Part shown: positions 1-9,626 of the stretch, one piece after another
How the letters are laid out: every line of letters begins with the position of its first letter
Numbering within the stretch: the stretch's first letter is position 1
Source of the DNA: Nostoc sp. HK-01
GTDB lineage: Bacteria > Cyanobacteriota > Cyanobacteriia > Cyanobacteriales > Nostocaceae
Assembly (NCBI GenBank): GCA_003990705.1
Contig: AP018318.1
Coordinates: 3,351,501-3,415,500, forward strand
DNA length: 64,000 nucleotides
Direction: 5' to 3'
Notes under the pieces: model-generated
Told to the model about the DNA's origin: nothing
What the model saw: the letters and a program-made list of their open reading frames with translations, nothing else
Database searches by the model: none
Program-made: the position numbers and the translations under genes

Positions 1-89
1 TGTATAACATCTAACTATCGATTTAGTTTAACCTGAGTTGGTAAAAACCGACATTTAGTTTGCAGTTTTACATTCAACAGCAGTCTTGA

Positions 90-2525
90 TCAACGGTGAG
101 CTAGTCTTCGCAAGAATATAGAGTTAGTCACAACACTAACTGAGCTAAAGGCCATAAGTGCAGCGGCGTTGGATGGACTGAGAACAAAACCCATAGTGGG
201 TAACAAAACACCAGCAGCTAGAGGAATGCCCAAGGTATTGTATGCAAAAGCCCAAAATAAATTCTGGCGGATTTTGTTGAATGTGGCACGACTCAGGCCA
301 ATTGATTCTACAACGTCACTTAAGCGATCGCGCATCAAGATAATTTCCGCGGTTTCCATTGCCACATCTGTGCCTGAGTGTAAGGCAATGCCGACATCTG
401 CTTGGGATAAGGCGGGAGCATCATTAATGCCATCCCCCACCATTGCCACTTTAGCAGCAGATTTTGTCTGTAATTCTTGGATAAAGGCAGCTTTTTTACT
501 GGGGGGAACTCCGGCGATGATATCACCACTATCTAATCCTAGTTGTTTACCGATCGCCTGGGCGGCTTCTGGGCGATCGCCACTGAGTAGCATAACTCTT
601 AAACCCAGTTGACGCAATTTGTCTACTGTGGTTTGGGCATCTGGTCTGAGGGTATCTTGAATAGCTATAAGTCCTGCTAAACCACCGCCAACGGCTACGC
701 AAACAACTGTTTTACCTGCTGTTGCTAGTCTTTGAATTTCTTGTTGGGCGGTTTCACTCACAGCAACTCCGTGCCAACTTAACCAATCTTGATTGCCTAA
801 CAGTACTGTTGTATTTTCTACAACCGCAGACACTCCTAATCCTGGTTCGGTATGGAAGTCTACCGCGTTAGGAATAGTTAACTGTTGGCGTTGTACTTCT
901 TGCTGAATTGCTTTGGCTAAGGGGTGGTATGTGCCACTTTCAACGGCGGCGGCGAGTTGAATCAGGGAGTAGGATATGGGGAGTTGGGAGGAGGCAATTT
1001 CCAGGCAATCAGTCACAGTAGGATTACCTGTAGTGAGAGTACCAGTTTTATCAAAGACTACGGTATCTAGTTTGTGGACTTTTTCTAAAACATCACCGCC
1101 TTTGATTAATAAACCTTGTTCTGCGCCTACACCAGTACCGACGAGAATGGCTGTGGGTGTGGCTAATCCTAAAGCACAGGGACAGGCGACGACCATAACG
1201 GCGATCGCTAGTTTTAAGCTGGTTAAGAGTGCTGAGTGCTGAGTGCTGAGTACTGAGTACTGAGTACTGAGTACTGAGTACTGAGTGCTGAGTACTGAGT
1301 GTGTGTTGTGGGCGGCGTGACTCATCATTTCCATCCCACTGGAGGTGAGATCAGGCCAGAGGTAGGTGCCGTAAAAGTACCAAAATACAAAGGTTAATAC
1401 AGAGACTGTCAACACGCCGTAGGTGAAATAACCCGCTACTTTATCGGCTAATTTTTGTACGGGTGCTTTGCGGGTTTGGGCTGCTTCGACTAAGGCGACA
1501 ATTTGCGCCAAGGTGGTATCGTTGCCTGTACGAGTTGCCTGAAGTGCGATCGCTCCTGATTGGTTGATAGTGCCGGCGGTGACTATATCCCCTGGTTGCT
1601 TGCTTACAGGTACGGCTTCACCAGTTAACATCGATTCATCTATGGTTGTTTGCCCAAAGCGAACTTCACCATCTACAGGAATTTTATCTCCAGGCAATAC
1701 TTGTAACCACTCACCAACCCGTACTTGTTCTGCGGGAATTTCGAGACTGTTAGCACCGACTCCCCATTTTTCTGGGTCTGGGTTGGGAATTAACCTTGCT
1801 ACCTGTGGTTGGAGGGCGAGTAATTGTCTAAAAGCAGCAGCAGCTTTACCTCTGGCTTGTCGCTCTAATGTTCTACCCAATAAGATAAAGCCTAACATCA
1901 TCACTGGTTCATCAAAGAAGCACTCCCAACCCATTTGCGGGAATAACAGGGCTACTAAACTGGCAGTGTAAGCGGTGAGTGTTCCCAAACCCACTAAGGT
2001 GTTCATATTGGGACTGTTGCGCCGCCAGCCTATCCAACCATCGACGATGATGGGACGGCCAGGAAATAACAAGGCAACTGTTGCCAATCCACAGTGAAAC
2101 CAAATGTTGTCTAATATGGGCAAAGTTACGCCAATGATGCTGCTGAAATGCCCAATTCCTGACAACACCAGTAATATAGCAGCGATCGCCAATTGTCGGA
2201 ATGCAGCACGCATTTCTTGGTGCTGTCTTTTTGCTGAATCGTTTAAAGCAATTTGGTTACTAGATTTGCGGGGTTGAGTTGGGAATCCAGCGGTGGTTAA
2301 TCGCTGTGCTAGTGCATCTGGATTTACCACCCCAACTTCTGACTCTACGACTGCTACTTCTGTCGCCAAATTCACGCAGGCAGTCTTGACCCCTGGATAT
2401 TGGGTTAGCTGACGTTCTACAGCACTTACACACCCAGCACACTTCATTCCTCCCACATCCAGAATAATTTTCTCGGATGTTAGGGCTAGTTCTGGGTCAA
2501 GGTTCGTTTTTGGCACAAGTTGCAT
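90..2525 (-). CDS. Copper-translocating P1B-type ATPase
   Basis: 811-aa heavy-metal P-type ATPase that would move Cu(I) across the plasma or thylakoid membrane at the cost of ATP. An N-terminal HMA domain carries GGMKCAGC (about residues 25-32). The metal-binding membrane helix has CPCALG (about 445), the phosphorylation site is DKTGTLT (about 488), and GDGINDAP is present near the C-terminus. CPC plus a CxxC HMA domain is typical of the copper subgroup (CopA/PacS/CtaA). Length is slightly above the usual 750 aa because a heptamer DNA repeat is translated in frame just before the CPC helix, adding an STQYSVL-type repeat to the loop. The ATG at 2525 is the start. PacS and CtaA cannot be told apart from sequence alone. 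Confidence 0.93.
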   Translation of the reverse strand: MQLVPKTNLDPELALTSEKIILDVGGMKCAGCVSAVERQLTQYPGVKTACVNLATEVAVVESEVGVVNPDALAQRLTTAGFPTQPRKSSNQIALNDSAKRQHQEMRAAFRQLAIAAILLVLSGIGHFSSIIGVTLPILDNIWFHCGLATVALLFPGRPIIVDGWIGWRRNSPNMNTLVGLGTLTAYTASLVALLFPQMGWECFFDEPVMMLGFILLGRTLERQARGKAAAAFRQLLALQPQVARLIPNPDPEKWGVGANSLEIPAEQVRVGEWLQVLPGDKIPVDGEVRFGQTTIDESMLTGEAVPVSKQPGDIVTAGTINQSGAIALQATRTGNDTTLAQIVALVEAAQTRKAPVQKLADKVAGYFTYGVLTVSVLTFVFWYFYGTYLWPDLTSSGMEMMSHAAHNTHSVLSTQYSVLSTQYSVLSTQHSALLTSLKLAIAVMVVACPCALGLATPTAILVGTGVGAEQGLLIKGGDVLEKVHKLDTVVFDKTGTLTTGNPTVTDCLEIASSQLPISYSLIQLAAAVESGTYHPLAKAIQQEVQRQQLTIPNAVDFHTEPGLGVSAVVENTTVLLGNQDWLSWHGVAVSETAQQEIQRLATAGKTVVCVAVGGGLAGLIAIQDTLRPDAQTTVDKLRQLGLRVMLLSGDRPEAAQAIGKQLGLDSGDIIAGVPPSKKAAFIQELQTKSAAKVAMVGDGINDAPALSQADVGIALHSGTDVAMETAEIILMRDRLSDVVESIGLSRATFNKIRQNLFWAFAYNTLGIPLAAGVLLPTMGFVLSPSNAAALMAFSSVSVVTNSIFLRRLAHR
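1227..1296. repeat. Heptamer tandem repeat (STRR) inside the copper ATPase
   Basis: Ten head-to-tail 7-bp units GAGTRCT (R is A or G) lie inside the ATPase gene. The total length is not a multiple of three, but the reading frame stays open; 21 bp (three units) encodes seven residues. On the coding strand it gives an LSTQYSV-type repeat. Short heptamer repeats are common in Nostoc-type genomes but usually lie between genes. Confidence 0.9.
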
Positions 2526-2659
2526 GGCAAGTTTTTGGATTCGCTACGAACATTTCACGCCTGACTAAAAGCGTCTCTAATTCGAGGGTAGGCGAAATCT
2601 GGAACTATGACTGAATGTAAATAACATTAATTTTCTTTATTTGTCTTTTGGCTTTGGCC

Positions 2660-2839
2660 TCAACTGCGGTTCCAGCGTAGATAAGTCACATAAAAAATAG
2701 CTGCAAACTGCAATGGCAGCATGAAAACTACACTCTTTAAATAAGAATTAATTTCTAAATTAGACATAGCACTAAAATATCCACAGCTTAATAGCAGTAA
2801 GCAAAACCAGATGAGATGTTTACGTTTGATAGTTGGCAT
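2660..2839 (-). CDS. Small two-helix membrane protein, unknown function
   Basis: A 59-aa reading frame if started at the ATG at 2839 (a TTG at 2866 would add nine residues). It has two hydrophobic segments, about residues 8-24 (WFCLLLLSCGYFSAM) and 34-53 (VVFMLPLQFAAIFYVTYL), and a basic C-terminus. I do not recognise a family and see no clear ribosome binding site. It follows the copper ATPase promoter region on the same strand. It could be a real small membrane protein or a chance frame. Confidence 0.4.
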   Translation of the reverse strand: MPTIKRKHLIWFCLLLLSCGYFSAMSNLEINSYLKSVVFMLPLQFAAIFYVTYLRWNRS

Positions 2840-3075
2840 GGCATTAAAATCAGACTGTTTTCTCAAAAGGGTAGACTAAATAGCCATTTCATAAAGTACG
2901 TAGGGTGGGCATTTGCAGTAAAAATATCAATCAACCTAGAATAAATACTTACTGTAGAAGCAATTGACCTAAAAGAGATTTGCTAAAATTAATATATAGT
3001 TCGCCTATTTGTAATAAGTGAGATAGTCGGAAAATAATTACTTTATACATACGTATTTACACCAATAACAAGATC

Positions 3076-3136
3076 ATTCATAATTCGTAATTACAATTAG
3101 TGGGTATTTATTCTCTCAAAATTACGAATTATGAAT
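3076..3136. repeat. Perfect 17-bp inverted repeat in intergenic DNA
   Basis: Arm ATTCATAATTCGTAATT (3076-3092) and its exact complement (3120-3136) are separated by 27 nt. It lies in the 381-bp gap between the small membrane protein and the TM2 protein. The A+T-rich sequence resembles dispersed palindromes of filamentous cyanobacteria. I see no gene in the gap. Confidence 0.7.
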
Positions 3137-3248
3137 TAGTAATTATTTAGTAAACATATGACTCTTGGTTACTTTAGCTAACTAAACATTTAGTTTTCTC
3201 TTTTGGCTAAAGGAACACAAGAGCGAATTAGCTTGTGCAGTAGAAATT

Positions 3249-3527
3249 TTAGAACCAGCCCTGCTTATTCACAAAGTAAGTATCTACAAATTCTTCCGAG
3301 GACTTGTTTAAATAAATCATGCCTTCAATCAGCCCTACCAGTTGCATAACTATCAAGGCAATTCCATAAGTGAATGTGCCTGCAACTATAGATATAGCTA
3401 ACATCATGAAGCCTTCTGCGGCGTATCCTAAAATAAATTTATGAACGCCAAACCCGCCAAAAAGAATCCCACAGTAACCAGCCAGAAGTTGCTTATTAGG
3501 ATTACTAGTAGGGTTGAGATTTGCCAT
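3249..3527 (-). CDS. TM2-domain membrane protein
   Basis: A 92-aa protein with the TM2 signature: a short polar N-terminus, helix 1 containing GYCGILFGGFGVHKFILGY (about residues 14-32), a turn, and helix 2 (about 37-63), with the conserved G..G.HKFYLG-like motif. TM2 proteins are small membrane proteins of poorly known function. The ATG at 3527 is preferred over a TTG at 3545 because GAGGAG sits 10 nt upstream of the ATG. It stands alone between two non-coding stretches. Confidence 0.8.
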   Translation of the reverse strand: MANLNPTSNPNKQLLAGYCGILFGGFGVHKFILGYAAEGFMMLAISIVAGTFTYGIALIVMQLVGLIEGMIYLNKSSEEFVDTYFVNKQGWF

Positions 3528-3545
3528 AGTATTGTGACTCCTCAA

Positions 3546-4431
3546 AGATTAGGTAAAAAATTGAATTTTTCTTTTGATTAAGAACCAGTAATATTCAGTG
3601 ATATTTTGCAATTAAGGTTCTTTAAGCTCAACAAAGATATTGTGAAATAACTAAGAAAAAACCTAGTTTTTCTCAGTTGTGCATAAATAGTAAGCTAGGA
3701 AAAAATGTTTATGGGAACTGGGATTTTGTTAGTATACGCCTAACTTCTGTTCAAAGAAAGATTTCAACACTTTAAAAGAAACACTAAAGAATATGAGTAA
3801 TCAAAGCAAGTACTTTGTAGCCGAGAACTAGAAAGCTATTTGATGTATATATTTAATTAGGATTATGACACCAAATACAGCAGTTTTGCAGATTCGTAAG
3901 TATGATTTCTCTGGATGAGTATCAAGACTCAAGAACAGCAAAAAACGGCGGTATCATACCATTTTCTACAAGCCCATTAATGTTATTTCCGGACTTTTTT
4001 GATGTGGCTACGATGATGAGATTCCAATTTAGCGAGAAATGTCTAATTAGCTACAGATGACATATATCTATTAACTAGAAAGTTATGCCATCTTGGTTTC
4101 AGTGAATTGAAGTTACACTGAATACTTTATTTAGTTGTCGTTCGTAACTCCTATTGTTAAGTACTATTATTCAATATTGCCTGTAACACACAATACATAG
4201 GCAATCAACATCTGAAAAATAGCTTTAACTATCTAGATAATACTAAATGTTTATCTAGAAATTTTGTCATCTATTTAACAGTAATCATGATATTTCCGTT
4301 GCCGTCAATATTGTTAAATTTGAGTCAAAATTCACTGAATACTTAATTTAATCATGACCAGCGAAAAATTATGACCTACGCAGATGAAATCAGATATTTT
4401 TTGTTACCGCAACCGTATAACTCATGTTTCA
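3546..4431. other. Long intergenic stretch without a recognisable gene
   Basis: About 890 bp of A+T-rich sequence with no convincing reading frame, tRNA-like fold or strong terminator on either strand. It holds the upstream region of the TM2 gene and the downstream end of the CPBP gene. I see nothing specific in it. Confidence 0.5.
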
Positions 4432-5994
4432 TTAATTACTACCTAGTAAAAATAAACTAAGTAGTGTGCCACTATTCCAAAGGCTGTGGAGTAGCATAGG
4501 AGCAAGGAGATTGCGCGATCGCGTGTAGACTACTCCTAGGACGATCCCCAAGGCGGTGAGTGGTAAAACTTCTGACAAGCTAAGATGAGCGATCGCAAAC
4601 AATAAACTACTAGCTAGAATTGCGCCCCACACTGGTAAGTAACGAGTTAGGGAAGGGAGCAAAAAGCCGCGAAATAAAATTTCTTCAAATAGTGGTGCGG
4701 CGATCGCAGCTGTAGAGAAAAATATACCTAGTGCTATCCCATCTTGGCTTTCTAGTGCCAATTGCAATAGCGGATTACTCCCGCCTTGCCCTTGCCAGAG
4801 TTTTTGATTAATCAATGACACCACCACAACTATAGGTAAAGCGGTGCAATAACCTCCTAATCCCCACACCCACCAATTATCTCGTAGCTGTAATTTAAAC
4901 CACAATCTTGGTAGAGGGAAAAACCGTTTGATGGAAAAATACATAACTGAAAGCGCACCCACAGCCACAAACAGGTAACTAATTAACACAGATACAGCTT
5001 GTAGGCGCACACCCACAATCGGGCGGGGAATCGGCAGTAGAGACAACAACAGGGGAACAAATATCTGTCCCATAAAGAAAAATCCCACAACAAAAACTTG
5101 GAGTATGGTTTCCCCATCCCAAGGTGTTGTCCAAACTAAATCACCATTTTGTGCAAGTAACGCCTCTTTTCCTTTAAGCAAGCGTTGCGTCAATAAGAAA
5201 ATTAGCAAGATTGTCCCTATCAATGCTGCCAATGCTGGTATCGTACCGATGAGGGTGAGTTTAAATACAGCTTGAGATGCTGCTGATTGCTGTGCGGCTG
5301 TAACTGCTGCTAAAGATTCTTGACGTTGCTGGAGTTGGTATAGCTGAATCAATGCAGTGTTACGAAACCAACCATCTAAATTTTTTTGAATCAACTGTTG
5401 AGCATTAGGTAAAATCCGGGGGGGATTACTCCAGATTCCACTTAAGACAGTAGCTGTATCTTGAAATTCAGTATTGAGTGTAGGCTGTTGTAATTCACCC
5501 CAAGTTTTCAAGGCTAAGTCTTGTTGTCCTTGTTGTACTTGTAAAATCCCCAGACGCAAATCTAATTCCCCTAGTAATTGTTGCTGTTGCTTAAGGGATT
5601 GCTGTAATTGTTGCCGCGTTACTTCAGGAGAGGCGTTAGTATCAACAGTTTCTTGTGGTAGGGGTTTAGCTGGAGTTGTAATTTTTGGCTGAGAACTTAG
5701 CTGTGCAAGTTGCTTTTCAACTTTATCTAGATTAGCTTGTACAGATATTTGTGCCTCTTGATATTGCTTTGTAGCATTTTCTAGAGGCTGGTCTTCGAGT
5801 ATAGCTTGGCGAATCACCTGAAGATTATCACCATCTTCTGGTTGCCAAGCTTGGGCTTGCAGTGCAATATTTGTTTGATAAAGTTCCAGACGACTTTGGA
5901 ACTGGGGTTTTTGCCAACTACTGACTAGAGATAAAGTTGCCAATCCAACCGCTATCACAGTCGAAATTATTAAAACCAATCGTTTGATCGTCAT
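4432..5994 (-). CDS. CPBP-family intramembrane metalloprotease
   Basis: A 520-aa membrane protein. Residues 1-25 form a signal anchor, residues 35-200 are polar, Gln-rich and probably coiled-coil outside the membrane, and about eight hydrophobic helices follow. The C-terminal 110 residues carry the CPBP (CAAX protease/bacteriocin-processing, Abi) motifs: EEILFRG (about 437), the FAIAHLS histidine and the LLHSLWN histidine/asparagine, which are the expected catalytic residues. CPBP proteins cleave membrane substrates or CAAX-type tails; the substrate here is unknown. The large N-terminal extension is longer than in most family members. The ATG at 5994 starts a good signal anchor. Confidence 0.85.
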   Translation of the reverse strand: MTIKRLVLIISTVIAVGLATLSLVSSWQKPQFQSRLELYQTNIALQAQAWQPEDGDNLQVIRQAILEDQPLENATKQYQEAQISVQANLDKVEKQLAQLSSQPKITTPAKPLPQETVDTNASPEVTRQQLQQSLKQQQQLLGELDLRLGILQVQQGQQDLALKTWGELQQPTLNTEFQDTATVLSGIWSNPPRILPNAQQLIQKNLDGWFRNTALIQLYQLQQRQESLAAVTAAQQSAASQAVFKLTLIGTIPALAALIGTILLIFLLTQRLLKGKEALLAQNGDLVWTTPWDGETILQVFVVGFFFMGQIFVPLLLSLLPIPRPIVGVRLQAVSVLISYLFVAVGALSVMYFSIKRFFPLPRLWFKLQLRDNWWVWGLGGYCTALPIVVVVSLINQKLWQGQGGSNPLLQLALESQDGIALGIFFSTAAIAAPLFEEILFRGFLLPSLTRYLPVWGAILASSLLFAIAHLSLSEVLPLTALGIVLGVVYTRSRNLLAPMLLHSLWNSGTLLSLFLLGSN

Positions 5995-6259
5995 CTATCC
6001 CCCTTTAACAAACCAGAACATGCCCCTTGGGAATTATCGCAAGAAAAAGCAAGAGGTGGATAGATATCATCAATATTGTGAGTCTACTTTACAAGGACAG
6101 CGGCTCAGATCAACCCACCATGTTAAATGGCAACCTGCGGCATTGCTTCCCCTGTGCGAAAGATTTATCAATACAACCTACTAATTTTTTTGATTTCTTA
6201 CCCAAGTACAAAGTAATTTAAGCAAAGCAATTTCTCCGATGTTTTGACTTTAACTACAA

Positions 6260-6290
6260 GATCCCCGACTTTTTTAAAAAGTCGGGGATC
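6260..6290. repeat. Dispersed GATCCCCGACTT hairpin repeat, copy 1
   Basis: A perfect 15-bp inverted repeat starting GATCCCCGACTTTTT with a one-base loop. Related hairpins occur at 34580-34611, 44897-44927 and 50855-50883, and a diverged one at 20778. It lies in the 540-bp gap (5995-6534) between the CPBP gene and a secreted protein gene; nothing else is recognisable there. It may act as a bidirectional terminator. Confidence 0.85.
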
Positions 6291-6534
6291 TGAGCCTCTC
6301 GATTTCTACAATCAAATAAGATTGCTATATAGTATATGGCTACAAAAGCTTTTGATAATTGAGAAGTTAGATTTTACTAAGGTAGACTCAGAAAATCTAT
6401 TACCCTGATTATTTTCTAAATCTAAATAAAATTTTTAACCACAGGCTTACGAAGATTTGAGTTTTCCGCTGATATTCATTTTCTCATCAGCTTCGCCAGC
6501 TTTTTGGGTAACACTTGCATGGCGGTAATGTAGA

Positions 6535-6918
6535 TTAGTAAACTAAATTACCTGTACCACGTAATTGTCTTAAAGAATTGATGCAATAAGGACAGTCGCA
6601 CTTAAAGATTCTAATTGCCGCATCACTTTCTTCGTCTGTAAAATTCAGTTCTGCAACGTTGTTATCAGATGGCTTGGATGAAACCACCATAGATTTAGGT
6701 GCAGGCGCAGCCTTGGGATCTCTTTCAGAATCTCGAATACAGACAAAATCTTTTAGTCCGTGGGGATTAGTGATACAGGTACGACCATCATCTGTGTGAA
6801 TTAATCTTTGGGTGAGGTTAACAGAGGCATGGGCTGGATTGATTGCTGCCAATGTAGACATCAGAGAAGTAAAAATTGCCGAACTAGAAAGCAAATTAAG
6901 TACTAATTTCTTGTTCAT
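6535..6918 (-). CDS. Secreted protein of unknown function with a Cys cluster
   Basis: A 127-aa protein with a clear signal peptide (MNKKLVLNLLSSSAIFTS, cleavage probably after AHA near residue 31). The mature part has C-x19-C in the middle and a CDCPYC cluster near residues 107-112, which could bind a metal or form disulfides. I do not recognise the family. The gene stands alone; the 477-bp gap before the next gene (6919-7395) shows no riboswitch or terminator that I can identify. Confidence 0.65.
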   Translation of the reverse strand: MNKKLVLNLLSSSAIFTSLMSTLAAINPAHASVNLTQRLIHTDDGRTCITNPHGLKDFVCIRDSERDPKAAPAPKSMVVSSKPSDNNVAELNFTDEESDAAIRIFKCDCPYCINSLRQLRGTGNLVY

Positions 6919-7395
6919 ATATTTCCTGATAGAACATCTCTGATTGCCAAGCCTATCCTATTAGTTGTTCTCGGTCAAGATGATGTTAATCATAAATATA
7001 AGTTTTTTCTAACATATTGCATCTTTTTTGCCATTTTTGGCGAAAGATAGCAAAAAGTTGTTTTATTCATCTATCAAACTAAGTAAAATAATTCTCTATT
7101 AAAGGTCACGCCATGAAGCTGGTCGAGGATACAAACTAACTAAATAAAACTAATGAGTATTTCAAAATTTTTATGGTCTACCAAAAAACATAAAGATATA
7201 GAATTGCACGGTGGTAAAATATAATAACTTGTGTTATCTGCTTAATAATCGGTTTTACATAAATAACTGTCATTAGAGATTGTGAATAAACTTTAGTTCC
7301 AACCTCACAGATGAAAACTGTAAAGCGGTTAAAGCTACTCTTAGCTATAATCCTTACCGATGCGTTAAATTTTCTATACTCATCCGAGGTATTTG

Positions 7396-7587
7396 ATGAC
7401 TACTCAAACTCATCCTTCAGTTTTAAAAAAAACCGCAAGTGTGACTTTATCCACACCTGTACAAGCTACTCTTTATGTTTCTTTGTGTGCTTTGACACTG
7501 TGGACTGTTTACTTTACTACTAACCCAGCTATTCACGATCGCGTACACTCTGTACGTCACCATACTTTGCTAGTAGGTTGTCATTAG
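7396..7587 (+). CDS. CbtB-type cobalt transporter subunit
   Basis: A 63-aa protein with one transmembrane helix (about residues 21-42, ATLYVSLCALTLWTVYF) followed by a His-rich C-terminus of the form HDRVHSVRHHTLLVGCH. This layout is that of CbtB, the small subunit predicted to work with CbtA in cobalt uptake. The His/Cys tail is the likely metal site. ATG at 7396 is chosen because GAGG lies 6 nt upstream. No cbtA is adjacent and no cobalamin riboswitch is visible upstream. The next gene, 136 bp downstream, encodes a His-rich membrane protein that may be its partner. Confidence 0.75.
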   Translation: MTTQTHPSVLKKTASVTLSTPVQATLYVSLCALTLWTVYFTTNPAIHDRVHSVRHHTLLVGCH

Positions 7588-7723
7588 AGGTATTGATGAT
7601 CTGAACCGATGGGGAAGTAGGGAGATAAGAAATTTAAACTATTCTCCCCATCACCACCGAAATATATCAAAATTATGGCGATCGCTACGGCTAGATAAGC
7701 TACACTAGCCTCTCTCAAGATAT

Positions 7724-8917
7724 ATGCTAAAAATCAAAAAGTTAAAGGTTTATCTACTCCTCAGTACTGTGGCTGGTTTGATGAGTGTGGGTGTTGAACA
7801 CTCTGCTGTCTTTTCGCAGTCATCGCCTCAAGCAAATGTGCGATTAACTACTGAACCGCCAATTAGCCAAACAATACCTTTTGAGGCCGAAGCCAGCACA
7901 CCCCAAAAGCCAGTAAAACTGACACTGCAAGCTGTAGATGCAACAGGTAAACCTGTAGAAAATGCCAAAATAAATTTAAAAATCTTTACTCCCCCGAAAA
8001 ATCCTTGGTTTACCACAGATTTTCCCATCGTCGAGGGAACCAAGCTGTTAGATATACAAGCGATCGCTCCTCAAGGTCAACTGCAAGTCCAGCAAATCTT
8101 ACCAATTCGGGGTAACTACCAACTACAAGTTAATGTTACTCCAATAACGCCCAATGCTTTTACTCCCATTCAGCAAAATCTCGATCTGTCAGTTCCCGAA
8201 AATCCAGTTAAGTATCGTAATTTTGCTATTCTCGCCGGAATTTTATTGATTGTCGGCTTAGGTGGTGGCTGGGTAATTGGGGGACGACAAGAAACCCAAC
8301 CAGGAGAAATTGCGCCCCAAAGAGTAAGATTATTGTTGAGTAGTGCAACTGTTGTCGCCATTATTGCGTTATTAGCAATTAACCTCAGTTCAGAAATAGC
8401 ACAATCGCAGACATCGCATGGAGAACATCACCACCATACATCTGCGGCTGAACCGGAAACTGATAACTACGATATTGTGAAACAGCAGGGTTTACAAGTG
8501 CAACTGTTGGGTGATGCTAGTGCAACAGTTGGCGAAACTGATAAATTACAAGTGCAAGTTGTAGATGAAAAAACTCAGCAACCTGTTTCTGATGTATTGT
8601 TAAACATCAAAACAAAGTCACTGGAAGATGGCTGGGTTCCTTTCGCTTACCAAGGTATCCCAGATGCTACCGGGAAACTTACTTGGGAACAGCAATTTTT
8701 TGATGGCGCACCTCACAATGTTTTGGTAGAAGTTTCGCCTCAACCAAACGCTTCACGACAATTTTCACCTCTGCGAGTGCAAAAAAATGTTGATGTGGAA
8801 GGGGTTGCGCCACCTGTATCAATTCGCTTAATTGTGCTGGCTTATCTCACCGGAATCATTATCATTGGGTTGTTAGTGGGATTGCAGCTACGTCGGCAAC
8901 TTAGTCTACAACGCTAA
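7724..8917 (+). CDS. Two-domain membrane protein, possible metal-transport partner
   Basis: A 397-aa protein with a signal peptide (1-31), a first beta-rich extracytoplasmic domain (about 36-155), two membrane helices (about 164-187 and 203-222), a His-rich link (HGEHHHHT near 232), a second similar beta-rich domain (about 250-365) and a last helix (about 369-391). Both beta domains contain 'D..GKPV.NA..N.K'-like segments, which suggests an internal duplication of a YtkA/FixH-like or Ig-like domain. I do not recognise a named family. Its place behind cbtB and its His patch suggest a role in cobalt or other metal transport; this is inference. Its stop overlaps the convergent TPR gene by 4 bp. 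Confidence 0.6.
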   Translation: MLKIKKLKVYLLLSTVAGLMSVGVEHSAVFSQSSPQANVRLTTEPPISQTIPFEAEASTPQKPVKLTLQAVDATGKPVENAKINLKIFTPPKNPWFTTDFPIVEGTKLLDIQAIAPQGQLQVQQILPIRGNYQLQVNVTPITPNAFTPIQQNLDLSVPENPVKYRNFAILAGILLIVGLGGGWVIGGRQETQPGEIAPQRVRLLLSSATVVAIIALLAINLSSEIAQSQTSHGEHHHHTSAAEPETDNYDIVKQQGLQVQLLGDASATVGETDKLQVQVVDEKTQQPVSDVLLNIKTKSLEDGWVPFAYQGIPDATGKLTWEQQFFDGAPHNVLVEVSPQPNASRQFSPLRVQKNVDVEGVAPPVSIRLIVLAYLTGIIIIGLLVGLQLRRQLSLQR

Positions 8918-9582
8918 CGTTGCACCTGTTGAATTAGAGTTTGGGTTTGTTGATAGCTGGCGGTATCACCTTGTTGACGAAAAAGTGTGGCTGCTTGCTG
9001 GAGATCGGCGATCGCGTTACGTTGATCGCCTAAAGTATATTTAGCCAGTCCCCGATTACCATAAGCATCAGCTAACTGAGGATTTAAGCTAATTGCTTGG
9101 TTAAAATCAGAAATCGCCGCTTGGGGATTTTGCTGTTTAAAGTAAGCAAGTCCGCGATTATAGTAAGCATCTACAGACTGCGGATCAATTTTGAGTGTAG
9201 CGTTAAAATCGGCGATCGCCTTTTGCAGATTGCCCAGTTGAGCATAAATCGTTCCCCGACTATTATAAGCATCTACATGGTGAGGATTGAGTTGTAGCGC
9301 TTGGTTAAAGTCGCCAATTGCTGCTTGTAAGTCTCCTAGTTGTGATTTAGCTAAACCTCGCAGACAAAAACCTTCATAAAATTTAGGATTTTGCTGTACT
9401 ACTTTGTCAAAATCTGTGACTGCTGCACTAAAGTTACCTTGTTCTAATTTTTGCACCCCTTGTTGAAAAGATTCCTGAAAATTTGTTTGACTACTTGGTG
9501 TTTTTGCATATACAACCGCAGGTGTTGCACCAAGCAATATTGTAATTCCCCAGACGGCAATTTTTTGCTGGATATGGTTCAT
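8914..9582 (-). CDS. Exported TPR-repeat protein
   Basis: A 222-aa protein with a signal peptide (1-26, cleaved after VYA) and about five consecutive 34-residue tetratricopeptide repeats with the usual spacing (repeated 'AI.DFNQA..LNP...DAY.NRG' units). TPR proteins act as protein-protein interaction scaffolds; the partner is unknown. The start ATG at 9582 begins a good signal peptide. It converges on the preceding membrane-protein gene with a 4-bp overlap and runs the same way as mntH. Confidence 0.8.
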   Translation of the reverse strand: MNHIQQKIAVWGITILLGATPAVVYAKTPSSQTNFQESFQQGVQKLEQGNFSAAVTDFDKVVQQNPKFYEGFCLRGLAKSQLGDLQAAIGDFNQALQLNPHHVDAYNSRGTIYAQLGNLQKAIADFNATLKIDPQSVDAYYNRGLAYFKQQNPQAAISDFNQAISLNPQLADAYGNRGLAKYTLGDQRNAIADLQQAATLFRQQGDTASYQQTQTLIQQVQR

Positions 9583-9626
9583 AATTTCACCCCTTTACAC
9601 TTGCAGTATTCTTTTATTTCTACATT

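Noticed and set aside
5984-6221. Two short plus-strand frames upstream of the CPBP gene
   Set aside because: They overlap each other in different frames, lack ribosome binding sites and show no protein-like pattern.
6919-7395. Cobalamin riboswitch upstream of cbtB
   Set aside because: The B12-box sequences that are clear at 20925-21050 are absent here.
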